DNA from: Fistularia commersonii
Lineage: Eukaryota > Chordata > Actinopteri > Syngnathiformes > Fistulariidae
DNA length: 64,000 nucleotides
NCBI GenBank assembly: GCA_037954325.1
Contig: JBBMNZ010000001.1
Span: 20,813,258-20,877,257 of the forward strand
Direction: 5' to 3'
In this document: positions 11,401-22,420 of the stretch, in pieces
How positions within the stretch are numbered: position 1 is the stretch's first letter
Layout of the letters: the number at the start of each line of letters is the position of its first letter
Translations under genes and position numbers: made by a program
Notes under the pieces: model-generated
Told to the model about the DNA's origin: nothing
Database searches by the model: none
The model's input: the letters and a program-made list of their open reading frames with translations, nothing else

Positions 11401-14400
11401 CTGGGTCTGACCAAGGAGGCATCAGGAGACGGGCAAGAGGAGGGCAGGGACATGGCTGAGGCAGAGCTGGAGCTGGACAGCCCTCCCCCGGGGATGGCGG
11501 AGGCGTCCGTGGGAGCCCTCGGGGCGGCCGTCTTAAATAGCGCTGCCACCTTCTGCTGCGGAGGTCCAGAGGTCCCAAGTGAGCTGAAGAAGGAGGAGCC
11601 TAACGGAGCGCCGACACTCTCTGTGAAAAGTCAGACTTCAGGTATAAATGAACTCACAGCCGCCAGTTCATTTGATGCACTTCTGACTCAGTCAGGTTTT
11701 TCTTTTTTGCTCCAGGGTGCCGAGGGTCATCCCCTGGTCGCCCCGCAGCTTTGAGGTTTATTCGGCTCCGGGTTCAACTGTCCGCAGACAGGAAAAAGTC
11801 TCTGAGGGGACTTCAGTTGGGGCTGAGCAAACCGTCACCCAGGAGGGACGCCTGGCTCGCACTTTCCCAGGAGAGGTACAACACCTGCCAGGGGGCATCG
11901 ATGAGGCTGTGAAATACCACGTTATAAAAAAAAAAAAATTGAAGAAAAGGTTGTACCCGAAAGTACATCCCATAAAGCACAGATCGGATTCTGTTTATAA
12001 GAATGGCAGAAACCAGGCGGAATCAGTTCTCTGATCCATTCCTGGTCTCATTTCTCCAGTCACACACTTCCTGTCACTGGCTGCTGCACATTTGGTATTT
12101 TCTGTAGTTCTTAAATAACACTAATCGATTCATCACCGCTCCCTCACTTCACCCCAGACAGCATCCACTGCAAAGGCTGTTGACCCTCTCCGGTTGGATG
12201 GCCGGCCCTCAGATACACATGCTGGTTGTTGAAGTGTTAAGCAAGTGTAAATACAAACAAAGGATGAGGCTCCCTTTTTACTGCATGTGTTGTCAGGTGG
12301 TCAAACACCAGGGCGTGAGGCACGAATGGCAACTGCGTGTCCCGTCCTATGCTATAAACACAGCCGAAGCCCCTTAAAATTAAAACTCTACAACATAAGA
12401 TCCGGTTATTATAAATTGGATTCGGTTCCTTTCTTGTCTTATTCATGCACCAACGGAGTTTGTCATCTGCAGATGTCCGTCTCCCACACCGGGCTGGCAG
12501 GAGTGGGTGAAAGAAACGTTGAACAGCCTGTTTTAAGAGCATCTTCAGAACTACATTTGTCCTCTCATTGGATGTGCCCGGTTCTTCTGGCGTCTCACTT
12601 CCCTCCGTGTTGACGCAGCTGTTCGTTTCTGTTTGTCATTTGTCTTTTGTCCCTCCAGCTCCGACGAGCTCTGCGCCTACCTGAGGCACTGTCGACCGGG
12701 CCTGTGCATACTGGAGGACGGGGAGACGGAAAGGGAGGCGGACGAAGATGAAGAGGAGTTTGTGGTGATCGAAGATAAACACGAGGAGGAGGAGGAGGAG
12801 GAGGAGGGTGAGGAAGAGGAGGAAGAGGAAATGTCTCAGAGACACCGCTGCTCCGGGGATGACTGGGAGGTTCGTTGGTTCGCCCGACTAAATGTAGAGA
12901 AGGAAACTAAATTTGTGTCCGGCCAGAGGAATGTATCCTGAGTAGGAAGCGATCAACCTTCTGCAACCTGTGGGTGTCAATTTGCGTTAGATGGTGCTGA
13001 TGGAGGAGAGCAAGGACAAGCCAGCTCCCGTCATCGACAAGAACCCAGAGGGACTAAATCACATTTTAGAGAGCAGCCACATTTTTGAAGCCTCCCACAT
13101 CACCGAGGTGAGTGACACGCTCAGTATGTGGCACGTAAATCTATCACGGTACTTTTGCACTTTTCTGTGTTTGCTGATAAATACATTGAAAAATTGCAGC
13201 TTCATTCCACAAGATCTGTAATAGGATGAACGTGGGAAAGTAGTCGGGTATTTGGAGGGTGCTCAGTAACTACAGGATACCTGGATATAAACAGGACTCA
13301 AAATTTTTATTGGCTGTTAAATGAAGCGTACATAGCAGCGATGTCGTCTGCCAGAGGTCATATTCATGTGGGCTTAATTATGAATTCAAAATCACCACAC
13401 GGCCCCATGTGATATCTGAACTGCTGTTGTTTTGTTTTGTTTTAGCTGTTATCGTTGACTCTTATTCTGTCAAGCTATGAAGCCGTTCTCGACTATTTTG
13501 GGAAAGGTCATCTTGAAATATTTAACCGTATCTTTGAGAACAAATTATAGCCTGCAGCCTTACATACATGTAACTCCAAACTGACTAAATCAGTGCAACT
13601 AGATTTAATCTTTAAATAAATATTTGAAAATAATTATTTATACGTATGTGTATAATCACTAAAAGAAACAATGCTTGCACGTACGTATAACCACCCGACC
13701 CTTCTGTCTCCCTAGCTGAGTAAGGAGCTTCCTCCGCGGACGGTCGGACACACCTGGCAGCTGCTGTTCAGCTTGTCCCGCCACGGCGCCAGCCTCAAGT
13801 CCCTCTACAGAAAACTCAGCGCAATAGACTCTCCTGTGCTCATGGCCATCAAGGACGTGCGGGAGGAGGTCGAGTCTCGCTGAAAATAACTAGATTCTTC
13901 TTTAACTAAACCCGACACGGCTAGAATCTCCTTCGCGTCTCATGGCTTCGTGACTTTTCGTCCCCAGATATTCGGGGCGTTCCTCTCCCACCCGCTGAGG
14001 CCCAGTGAGGTGTTCTACGGCACCGGAGAAACCTTTCTCTTCATGCTGCATCCTCGCTTCAAGGTCGAGCAACCGTCCGTCAGCAGCGAATTGGGGAGAC
14101 GAGCCTCTCGAGGACGAGGAGCAACATGGAAGTTTGTGACGAATGCAAAAACAAATAGTTTGGTAATTGTAACTCGCTCTTCCCGCAGTGCTTCAGGTGG
14201 ACCGGGGAAAACTCATTCTTCATCAAAGGGGACATCGACTCTTTCGCCATTGGCGGAGGCAGGTAATGCATCCCCGGTGTGCAGCTCACTCCCGTTTTGT
14301 TTTACATTTGCAGCTTAACTTGGTTTCTCTCTTTTTTTTTTTTTTTCCCCAGCGGTCACTTTGGCCTGTGGGTGGATGAGAATTTATATATGGGCCGCAG

Positions 14401-14488
14401 CAGCCCCTGTTACACTTTCAATAACTGTTGCCTGTCGGAAACCGACGACTTTCGAATCATGGAGATGGAGGTGTGGACATTCACCTGA
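5461..14488 (+). CDS. OXR1/NCOA7-family protein: LysM-like, GRAM-like and TLDc domains
   Basis: Fifteen exons join in phase to about 773 codons: 5461-5561, 6529-6719, 6925-7004, 9474-9608, 9915-10094, 10802-10933, 11009-11193, 11271-11641, 11716-11875, 12659-12869, 12991-13107, 13716-13868, 13968-14063, 14189-14262 and 14353-14488 (TGA). Order: basic N-terminus, a degenerate LysM (about residues 125-180), a GRAM/PH-like block with ITDGKGVVSGILLVTSNKIF and GCEEY, an acidic Glu run, and a C-terminal TLDc domain (about 622-773) with YGTGETF and FFIKGDIDSFAIGGG. OXR1 and NCOA7 protect against oxidative stress and their TLDc domains bind the V-ATPase. Exons 6-15 are secure. Exons 1-4 rest on phase, open frame and weak similarity to the NCOA7 N-terminus. 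A shorter form could start at ATG 9894 (MAFILKQLVV). Too diverged to call oxr1 or ncoa7 itself. Confidence 0.8.
8115..8330 (+). repeat. degenerate teleost SINE-like repeat, copy 1
   Basis: The sequence has the abundant teleost pattern: an AAGAAGGTCC start, GGGGCCTTTCTGTGTGG, CTCCACATTCTCCCCGTGTC, a TGGG..TTC block and a tail of atgaatgaat. The copy at 56115-56390 shares these blocks. It is strongly mutated, so old, and lies in an intron of the TLDc gene. Confidence 0.65.
9474..9608 (+). CDS. LysM-like exon of the TLDc gene
   Basis: This is a symmetric phase 0-0 exon of 45 codons, with a clean CAG acceptor and a GTAAGC donor. The other two frames are closed by stops. It reads DTVFSVSSQFSCKSASL, which keeps the D-T-hydrophobic-x-S-V-x(3)-F spacing of the LysM of NCOA7/OXR1. 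It ends ASLVPRE and joins LVVPKG of the next exon, like the VPGQVLFVPD end of the family LysM. The distance from the YYLQ motif of exon 2 to this block matches the NCOA7 spacing. The usual central LNK is replaced and extended, so carbohydrate binding is doubtful. Confidence 0.45.
12779..12831 (+). repeat. GAG/GAA trinucleotide run coding a poly-Glu tract
   Basis: A (GAG)n run with interruptions lies inside the coding exon 12659-12869 of the TLDc gene. It encodes about 18 acidic residues, mostly Glu. OXR1/NCOA7 proteins also have acidic linkers between GRAM and TLDc, so this looks like repeat expansion within a tolerated linker. Confidence 0.85.
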
Positions 14489-15215
14489 GGGGTCAGGGTG
14501 ACCCCGGAGTTTCCCCTGGACTAATATAAACGCTGCTTCATCGAGCTCTCACCAAGGAAACACACAGCTTCTCATTAATGTGCGGTCACCTACGTGTCCA
14601 AACGGTTAGTTTGTGTGAATTAAGCGCCGTGGATTTTTAATGCACTCGGATGGACCTGAGCCCCGGGGCTGCTCGTGGACTTCAGGGCGCGTTCCGTGAT
14701 TCTCATTTCCGCTGGTTTGGCAGCACGGGCTCTGCCGAACGCCTCTCGAATCCCCGCGTTTGAGTGGAGGCAATTCGGTATCAGAGACTTTGCACTTCAC
14801 TCTTAATGTGAACAGCTGAAATCCCGGCATTTATCATGTGACATGTACTCATCTAACTGGGAAATGCATGACCCTCTCATATAAACCTGTATTCTTAGAT
14901 TGTAGTCTCATTCATATAATTCTCTAGAGAAGACAGACTGCTCTTGATGGCCTCTGCGCTCATTTCACAGGATTTTCAGTCGAGCCTCCCACTCCGATAT
15001 ATGTCCGGTCTTAGAAGCATCAGGAAGAAGCTGGATGTGTTGTAACTGTGTCATTCTCTTGTATAAGTGACCTGCTCTCCCGGACGTCAAATAAACACGT
15101 CTACCAAAGCCCCACCTTATTCTATTTGAGTTCATGAAAATAAATGAGAGAGAAAGAGCTCAAACAGTGACTATTGCTTTTCCAGAATGATAGCAGCTCA
15201 GTTTGCAAGACAATT
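14489..15215. other. TLDc 3' UTR and convergent gene boundary
   Basis: After the TLDc stop, a polyadenylation signal AATAAA lies at 15090-15095 on the plus strand. The first minus-strand AATAAA that could end selenon is at 15221-15216. The two convergent transcripts therefore appear to end within about 130 bp of each other. Confidence 0.5.
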
Positions 15216-15221
15216 TTTATT
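15216..15221 (-). terminator. candidate selenon polyadenylation signal
   Basis: AATAAA on the minus strand. If used, selenon has a 3' UTR of about 1.94 kb, in which the SECIS element must lie. It is the last such hexamer before the TLDc 3' end. Confidence 0.4.
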
Positions 15222-17160
15222 TCACCCTTGGGGAAAAAAAGGTGCACCGTAGGGTCAGAGGGGTCACGGTGCCTCCCCCCGCAGCCTCCCACTGGTCACA
15301 TAATTCACCGAGATGAACCCTTGCAACTTTAATGATTTTTACAAAGTAGGATTACAACTTAATGGCAAGAGATTCTCACAGAACACTACAACAAACGCAC
15401 CCAAAGAGGAGCAGACGGATACCGTACCATTTGCAATTGAAAAATAATGTTTTCAAAAATTCCTTGAAAGAACAAACAACAAACAGATGTTTTTTTTCTT
15501 TAAAAAAGACCTCCTGTCTGTTTATATAGGAGGAGAAAAACAGCCCGAGACAAAATAAGAACGGCCTGCTATTATGTGCCTTTTACTCCAAAAATGTTTT
15601 GCAGTTATGTAAGATATGATTATTTGGTTGCACCGTGTGAAATAAATATCATCCGAGCAGCCGTTGCTCTGGAGCAGCGAGTCAGCGACACTGAAACGAT
15701 CTTTGGTTCGCTCACACTATGAGATCCATCAGGACAGAGATCCATCAAGCAGAGAAAAATGAACAACGAGCAGGCTACCGAAGAGAAATGCTGCAGGATA
15801 CTGACACAAGCTGCAGCTCCAGAAGACAAAACAGAACTGGGCAGGGAGATATATCAAATACTCAAAATTTTCCAGCTGTTCCACGATAATATACAATCAC
15901 AGTGTCAGATACACGACACAGGCGTATTGCAGATTGTATTGTTGTATTTCTCTGATGTCATCATGCATCTCTGCTTTCTGATAATATTTAGGTAAAACAG
16001 AGCAGTTTTTTTTCTTGCAAATGTGTGGAAATATTATTTTTCCAAGAAGTTTTGCTCATTTTTAAAAAGGAGCCCATCTATTAATTTCATCCTCAAAATG
16101 CAATGAATATTTCACATATCTTAATATATTTCACTGCCCAGGAGACAACAAGTCAGCCGTCTAAATGAGAATAAATGGACCGGGAATCTTAAAACTAACT
16201 CAAAGCATGTTTTAGTGCGATGCCTCTGCTGTTTGGTGCAACCGCAGCTCGTTTCTGTGAAATGTCTGACTTTGCAGCCGCGCTTCCTTGGTTTGTTGTT
16301 TCTCATGTTGACGATAGAAATCTTGCATTTGGTTTCTAAATTAAATCCAAGATAAAAATGAAATCTTCATTATGTGGCTCAATCTAGATGGAGCTCCCCT
16401 GCAGCTTCGGTGCCTGAGAGAAGAGCCGGGTGTTCCCTCCAGGAGCCTCGGCGGAAACATCAGACTCGGCCCGCCCCGGAGAGCTTTCAGGCAAAACCTT
16501 CACAAAGTGCCGAAGAGCAACTGGAGAGAACGACTGCAGCAGCTGTGTCTCAGGGTTCTCCGACACTGCAGGACAAACCCGGGCTCACGTCAAAAGTTAA
16601 TTCGGGAAAATGGAAAGATGGGCATCTTTGAGATGATAAACAAAATAAGTTGAGGAAAATGATGATTTAATCAATCAAATGACTGGATAGCATTTTTATC
16701 TGGACATTTTTTTAGCCCACTGCTCATCCTTTGTTGAGGCTTTAAGGCAAATTAACTTCGGTTCATGTTATGGAATTGTAAATAGAGTTCACGAGCAAAG
16801 ATCAAACGCGCATTTCAGTGTGTCCACGTCAGGCGGGATTTGTCGGAGAGAAGGCCTCAGCGAAAAAAAAAAAAAAGGTGTAAATCCAGTTTGAGTGTGA
16901 GAGGCCAGGCCTGAAAGTAAGCGGTGCTACACAGCAGGTCATTTGTCTATCAGGATACAAACACTGTACTCAATGATTAAAACCTCATCTCTCACCCGGA
17001 AACATTCTGAAATAAATAGAATGGCTCCCCTGCTGCCGACACAGAGGAAAAGCTTCTGTACTTCCCTGCAGGAGGGTTTTATCATCTCGGTCCACCGCCC
17101 ACAGGAATGATGATTGCTTCCCTCCAGCCGAGTCTCTCGGGCAGTTATGTCAGCAGTGCT
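15222..17160 (-). other. selenon 3' UTR region (SECIS expected, not located)
   Basis: This is the stretch between the selenon stop codon and its likely poly(A) signal. A selenoprotein mRNA needs a SECIS element here. I scanned the minus strand for NTGA, about 8-14 bases, AA, and a pairing 3' arm ending in GA, and found no convincing stem. Several partial matches failed on pairing. I see no protein-coding exon in this stretch. Confidence 0.5.
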
Positions 17161-20100
17161 CTACTGCGCCAGGTACCGCTTGGCTTTTTCCAAGCCTTCC
17201 TTCAGAAAGTTGATGTAAGTTGAAGTGGACGGGTCTTCAAACCCCCCGGAGAAGCTGAAAGCTGCCACTTCTACCTCCCCCTCGGGTTTCATGGCCGTCT
17301 GGTCCAGGAAGAAGTTTGCATTGATGTGATGAAGCTGCAGCCACACAGAAGACAGAAAGGGCAATCAGTTAATGGGGGGGTTGTTTTTAAACGCATAAAC
17401 TATTATTTCAATACGGTGTTCCACATCTAAGGACTAAAGGGGATTTGCATGTGCCTTGTTACTAAAAAAAGGAAAAATAACAGAGGAATGGAATCTGACT
17501 CACAATAGTCCCATTTGGCAGGGCCACCATCATCTCCACAGGGAAACTGTACTTCTCCAGGTGCAGACGAGCCTTCTCACTCAGCGCGGGGCTCTGCTTA
17601 TTGGCCTGGGTCAGGAAACAACACGGGTCAATCACAACGTGAGAGGTCTTTGACAGGACGCCGCTGGGATTGAAGGTCAAGCGAATGGGCGCACACACCT
17701 GCAGGTTCTCCAGTTCCTTCACCAGAGACCAACTGCTGATGAAGCTCTGGTTGAGCAGGGCCAGGACGGGCGAACTTTCCAGGACTGTCTCCCGGAGAGT
17801 TCGCCCCGAACCTAGAGAGGTGGGGAAGGAGGCAGCGGAGTTGAAGAGCCTTTTCTTTCGTTTTTCAACAGACCGGAGAACAACATGTAAAACGGGTTCA
17901 TCTCAGGAAGAAGCGGGCAGCTTTTCATCACAGCAAGATGTCACCTTACCTCAGCAGGACTGGTCATCTAAAGCTCCCCAGAGCAGAATGGAATGCACCA
18001 GTTTCTTCTCTGCCTCCGCCCGGTCGAAGGCCTCCGAGAAGGGCAGGTAGGACACCTGCCGGGGACGGAAAAATTCGAGAGGTGGTTGCAGCGGTTGTAT
18101 TTAGGCCATCAGAAAAAAAAACACATAAACCAAGAGAAGATGCTGAATGCGAGAATGATGCTGTGGTTGCTGAGCCAATCGGAGCCGAGGATACAGAGCA
18201 CCATGCTCCTGTTGATTGTCGCCCTAGAAAATGGTTGCTTTACCATTAAAATGATTGAAATAATAAATAAATAACAACACGTTTGTACTGAAAGACCCGT
18301 GGTGTTGCAAAAAAATCTGCGGTATAATCAAATAATATATAATCACACATCAAAAATCTAAAAATCAGTTTTTTTATGCGCCGATACACTGAGACCGCGA
18401 AATGGCGCGAAATGTACTACAGTATCCCAGATTTCTCACAGTCATACAACTGAGTAACTGATAGGAAACATGAAGTCTTTTACATATTATTATTAAATAT
18501 CATCATATTTAGTGTACCTTCTTGAAGGGGTAGAGGGTGACCTCCAGGCGGTGGACTGCCTCTCTCTGCTGGATCTCCGATGTCCAGTTTATGTCTTCAA
18601 AGATAAACTGGATGGGCTCGCTGCCGCCACCGGGGCTGTCGACGATGTTGCCGTCCTCGTCAGTGACGACGGCGGGAGTGGACGGGCCCGCGGACTTCAG
18701 CTCCAACTGCAGGACACAAGGATGGCTTCAAATGACAGCAGGCCAAACACAATTCTTTAACAGGGAAAATAAGTAAATGGGATTCTGACTCGGACGGGAT
18801 TCCATTCTAGTCACGACACAGCGGCTGCACGGTATGCCAGAAATCTGGAAATAGTGCCAGTTCACAACGGATGTCATGCCGGGGATCTTTTCTCCAGGAT
18901 CCAGGGTTCTGGATCCAGTTAGGAACACTCAGGGTTTGTAACTTGACTGTGAAAAGCCCTTGCAAGATATTTACAGAGCAGGGTCTCCATTCCTATTTTA
19001 TCTCTATCACGCAAAATCCCCCAACTAATGAACGCTGCTTTTCCTTCTTCCTCTATTCTTGTAATTTGATTGGCTATTTGCTATCGTTGTCATTTATTTC
19101 CCATACAGTGCTTTGATGAAATGCACTGTATGTGTGTGTTGCCCAGGCGTGCAACATAAAACCAGGAACACTGGTATGGATGTAAACACACTCAGTGAGG
19201 CACAAACATACTTGAGATGTGACACTATCTAGAGAGTACTTGTGAAAATATATATACACAACCAGAGATTTCTAAAGTTGTGTGGGTTTGGATTCGTCTG
19301 AGGCCTTTACAGTCACTGTGGAAACTGTTACAGAGGACAAAAGTGCACGCATCTCAGTTTTTTACAGTCCCACAAATTCAAGGCTGGATTTCAACAGTTA
19401 CATTACAACATGGGAAAGAGGAAAGATGGCAAACACTGGATGTGGATAAGTTAAGGCATCATACATATAGTCAACTTCTAAAAATCACATATGGGGGGAA
19501 AATTAGCTGATTGTTTTGTGATTTCGAAGGTTTAGTGATGCACAAAATGAGAATAAAACAAGGAAAATTGTAAATAATGATTATAAAAGTACATTGATTT
19601 AACAAAAGAATTCACCGTCCCTGGTTTAAATATTTGGAAAGCAATATGGGACATTACCGTTTGAAATGGAAATATAAATTATTGCATTTATCGAACATCT
19701 GACTGCGGAGCTACCTGCGGCAGGTATCCAATGTCCACTTCCATGTTGCTGCTCTCGCTGGCCCCGTACAGCCACTCCATGTCCACGTTCAAAGACCTGC
19801 AGCAGAGGATGACAGCTGCGGCACTGGACAACACGGAGTACTGCGCTGGCTGGGAGCGTCTTTATGAATATTTATTTATGAATATCCACCTGTCGTTGGG
19901 GACGTAGAGCTGGAAATGGCGGACGTGAGCACCGTCTTTAGACAAGATGATGTTGCCGGTGAATTGTCCCGGTGTGAACCAGAATGGAAAGTCAGGAACA
20001 TCATTGAGCTGGAACTCAGCATGAATTCTGCGAAGATGAAAACATTTACTTCAATTTTTTTTTTTTTTAACTTTCCATCACATTTTGTAATTCCCTTTGC

Positions 20101-21735
20101 TTTCAAGCAGTCGCGGTGAAAATGGATAGAAACTGGACTGATAATAAATTAATTGTTAATATTAAAAAAAAAATTAAAAAATTATCCTCACCATCTTATA
20201 TGAATGACTTTTCCAAGGTTGTGAATAACATTTTTTATATTTCCGTTATTTAATATTCTGAACATTTTCAGGAGCACTTGCATAATCTAACAGCTAAGCA
20301 AAATGCTTATTGTTTATAGTATCCAGTCTGTGGTTTGAATAAAAGTCTACTTAGAAAAAACTCCCCGGTCTTTCCAGCAGTGTGATGCTTTCTGTGTCTT
20401 GCACATAAAAAGGAAACCGTGAGACAAAAAGTGGAGCTTTAAAAGTGGAGCTTGCAAATATAGAAATGACACAAGGGAGTAACTTGTTGGTGAGGTGAAA
20501 TTACTCTGTTCATTCTGTTTTAAACAAAACATTTTGGTAATGTACTTTGCATGGGGAAAAAAAGGCAAGAGTTCGTACCTGAACACAATATCATAGTAAA
20601 AGTCGTTGCTGGCACGGATGCAGGCCACCGTGCCCTGAGGAGCAAAGCGTGATTTGATGAAGGGTCGCGGGTGAAACATGCTCAGCAAGGTGTGGATGAA
20701 GACCTGTGGCAGAACATGGACGTTACACCAAAGACTCATAAGGAGTTGCAAACAATCGGGGAACGTCTCGACTCGCCTCTTTGCCCTTGGGGGCCGGAGG
20801 GTGGTAGCGGTTGTTGGGCAGGTAACCGGTGAATATGTTGAGCTCGCTGGGGATCAGCCACCACGTGTCTCCCACCTCACCCTTGTTCTTCGGGGGTAGG
20901 AACACCCTGAACTGGCCGGCGGAGAAAGAAGCAGAAGGCGCCGCAGGGCTCCTCCATGAGCGCAGGCCCCTCAGGGAGCTGTGAGAAACCTGACGGACAA
21001 CACATCAGTAGAGGGATGACGTCTTTTAAAGGGCCAGGCAAATAGAAAAAAAAAATCTTGAACATTTAATCAACGTTCTATTTTTCCTTGCACATTCTCA
21101 CAGTTAATTAAGTCAAGTATCTTTGTGATATGGGAAAATACATGGGAAAAAAATGAAATGCTGAGTCGCTTTGAATAAAAACATGCGGACAGAATTGGGA
21201 AGTCTGGGGAAGGCTTTCTCACCCCGAGGAAACCGTCTTTGCTTTTAGTCATGGAGTCCAGCAGCAGGGGCTGCATTTTGGCCTCTATGGTTAAAGTCTC
21301 TCCGTTGGGATCCGATGTCACCTCTTCCTCGAAATCCGCCGGGGGGGTGATCCCTGTGAGGGCGAGGGGAGGTTTTTACGGGTAGTGAGAACATCTCGGG
21401 CTGGGATTTGCTGAGATGGGATGTACCTGTGAGTTTCTCAGCGATGGGTTTGAACTCCTCTGGACTGAGATAGAGGTCGTGGTCTGTGTCCAGCGAGGAA
21501 AACAGAAAAAGCCCCTCGGCGCCCAGGGTTCGGATGCTCTCCTCCTGTTGGACGGACACATGGTGAGTTAGTGACTTTGCATTTCACATGCCTGGCTGTT
21601 GGTCAGTGTTGGCGATGCAGCAAAGCCATGAAGGAAGCGCCTGCTGGACTTGGAAAAACACACATGGTGTGCACCAGAGTGCCCATTATTCCATGCTGTT
21701 TTACGCCTCAGCAGCTCAGTGTGGAGCTGCCCAGA

Positions 21736-21814
<79 letters not shown>

Positions 21815-22002
21815 CTCTAGAGCCAGGGTGCTCTCACACACAGATGCGTGCCTCCCAGCACTTCTCCAATGGAGGCGGAGGGGGCAGGGAGCTGCAGGAC
21901 CCTCTGAGGAGCCAGATGAGCCGGACAAAGCAGACCCACCCTCCTGGGGAGGAACGGATGTGGTGATTCCTGACATGTAACCACACATCAGCACGACCAG
22001 GG

Positions 22003-22040
<38 letters not shown>

Positions 22041-22420
22041 TGTGTGTAGTGACAAAAAGGTCACTGCAAGCTCTTCACGAATGTTCATGGCTGTTTGGAT
22101 TTTTTTAAACCAATTCGAACTTAAATAACGCATGCATGACATCATTTTTCTTCCTGTTTTTTTTTAATAAACCCCGAAAGAAACTTTGGGATCCGTCTGG
22201 TTTCCAGGGGAGTGATATTTTTAGGTGCGGAACTCACATGACGCCTGACGAGTTGGGCATCTTGGTAGCACTTGAAACCAAAAGCCAGAAGGGGGGCCGA
22301 AACGAGCAGCAGCAGGGTCCAGAGCCGCCCGGGGGCCCGATGTCCCGGGACCGGTCCCGCGTCCTGCAACCGATGTCTGCTCTCATTCTCCGGCAGCCTT
22401 TTATCCACGTCCGCGGCCAT
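17161..22420 (-). CDS. selenon: selenoprotein N (UGA read as selenocysteine)
   Basis: Twelve exons join in phase to 557 residues, the length of the main human form: 22420-22238, 21544-21427, 21353-21223, 20989-20777, 20703-20579, 20027-19890, 19796-19715, 18706-18518, 18055-17950, 17811-17699, 17605-17504 and 17334-17161 (TAG). It is an ER membrane selenoprotein that senses luminal calcium and adjusts SERCA and ryanodine receptor redox state. Visible are an N-terminal membrane segment (about 33-53, LWTLLLLVSAPLLAFGF), a full EF-hand loop DTDHDLYLSPEE (80-91), a long conserved core (WWLIPSELNIFTGYLP), and the redox motif Ser-Cys-Sec-Gly with Sec at 428 encoded by TGA at 17953-17951. A conventional gene caller would stop there. 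Intron 4 has a GC donor. It is convergent with the TLDc gene and followed in the same orientation by mtfr1l, as in human. Confidence 0.95.
17768..17806 (-). promoter_or_regulatory. selenon: selenocysteine redefinition element (stem-loop after the UGA)
   Basis: In the spliced mRNA, six bases after the UGA, GGGCGAACT (17806-17798) pairs perfectly with AGTTCGCCC (17776-17768). After one C-A mismatch, TCCGGGA pairs with TCCTGGA (one G-U pair), leaving a five-base loop GACAG. That is 9 + 7 base pairs within 39 nt. A stem-loop at this place in mammalian SEPN1 mRNA is known to promote UGA readthrough (SRE). The element is inside coding sequence, so codon choice is under double constraint. Confidence 0.85.
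17951..17953 (-). other. selenon: selenocysteine codon (UGA) of selenon
   Basis: The exon ends CAG TCC TGC TGA G, then donor GTAAGG. Joined to the next exon it reads Q-S-C-U-G-S-G-R-T-L-R-E. This is the known SCUG motif of SELENON, and the frame stays open for 129 more codons after the TGA. The codon lies one base from the splice junction. Confidence 0.95.
20774..20779 (-). other. selenon: GC-AG splice donor of selenon intron 4
   Basis: The exon coding PPAPKGKE ends GAG and is followed by GCGAGT, not GT. The next exon opens after CCACAG with VFIHTLLSMFHPRPF. Family sequence requires KGKE to join directly to V-x-IHSLLSMF, and no GT nearby keeps the frame. GC donors make up a minority of vertebrate introns and usually have this strong flanking consensus. 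Confidence 0.85.
21739..21811. repeat. (CA)n microsatellite in selenon intron 1
   Basis: An almost pure run of about 36 CA units lies on the plus strand (TG on the transcribed strand). Uninterrupted length suggests it is polymorphic. It creates long spurious Thr-His or Cys-Val frames. Confidence 0.97.
22000..22048. repeat. (GT)n microsatellite in selenon intron 1
   Basis: A run of TG units, with a TATG interruption, lies about 190 bp from the (CA)n run and in the opposite phase, within the same intron. Confidence 0.95.

Noticed and set aside
15677..15717. Hairpin GTGAGCGA...TCGCTGAC on the minus strand, considered as a SECIS
   Set aside because: The AAA lies only seven bases after the TGA, helix 2 is about six pairs and there is no pairing helix 1. 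It does not meet SECIS geometry.
15900..15965. Minus-strand ATGA-N11-AAA pattern near 15960, considered as a SECIS
   Set aside because: Spacing is ideal, but no 3' arm can pair with the eleven bases without a large bulge.
21568..21980. Long His-Thr and Cys-Val repeat proteins on both strands
   Set aside because: They are translations of the (CA)n microsatellite in selenon intron 1.
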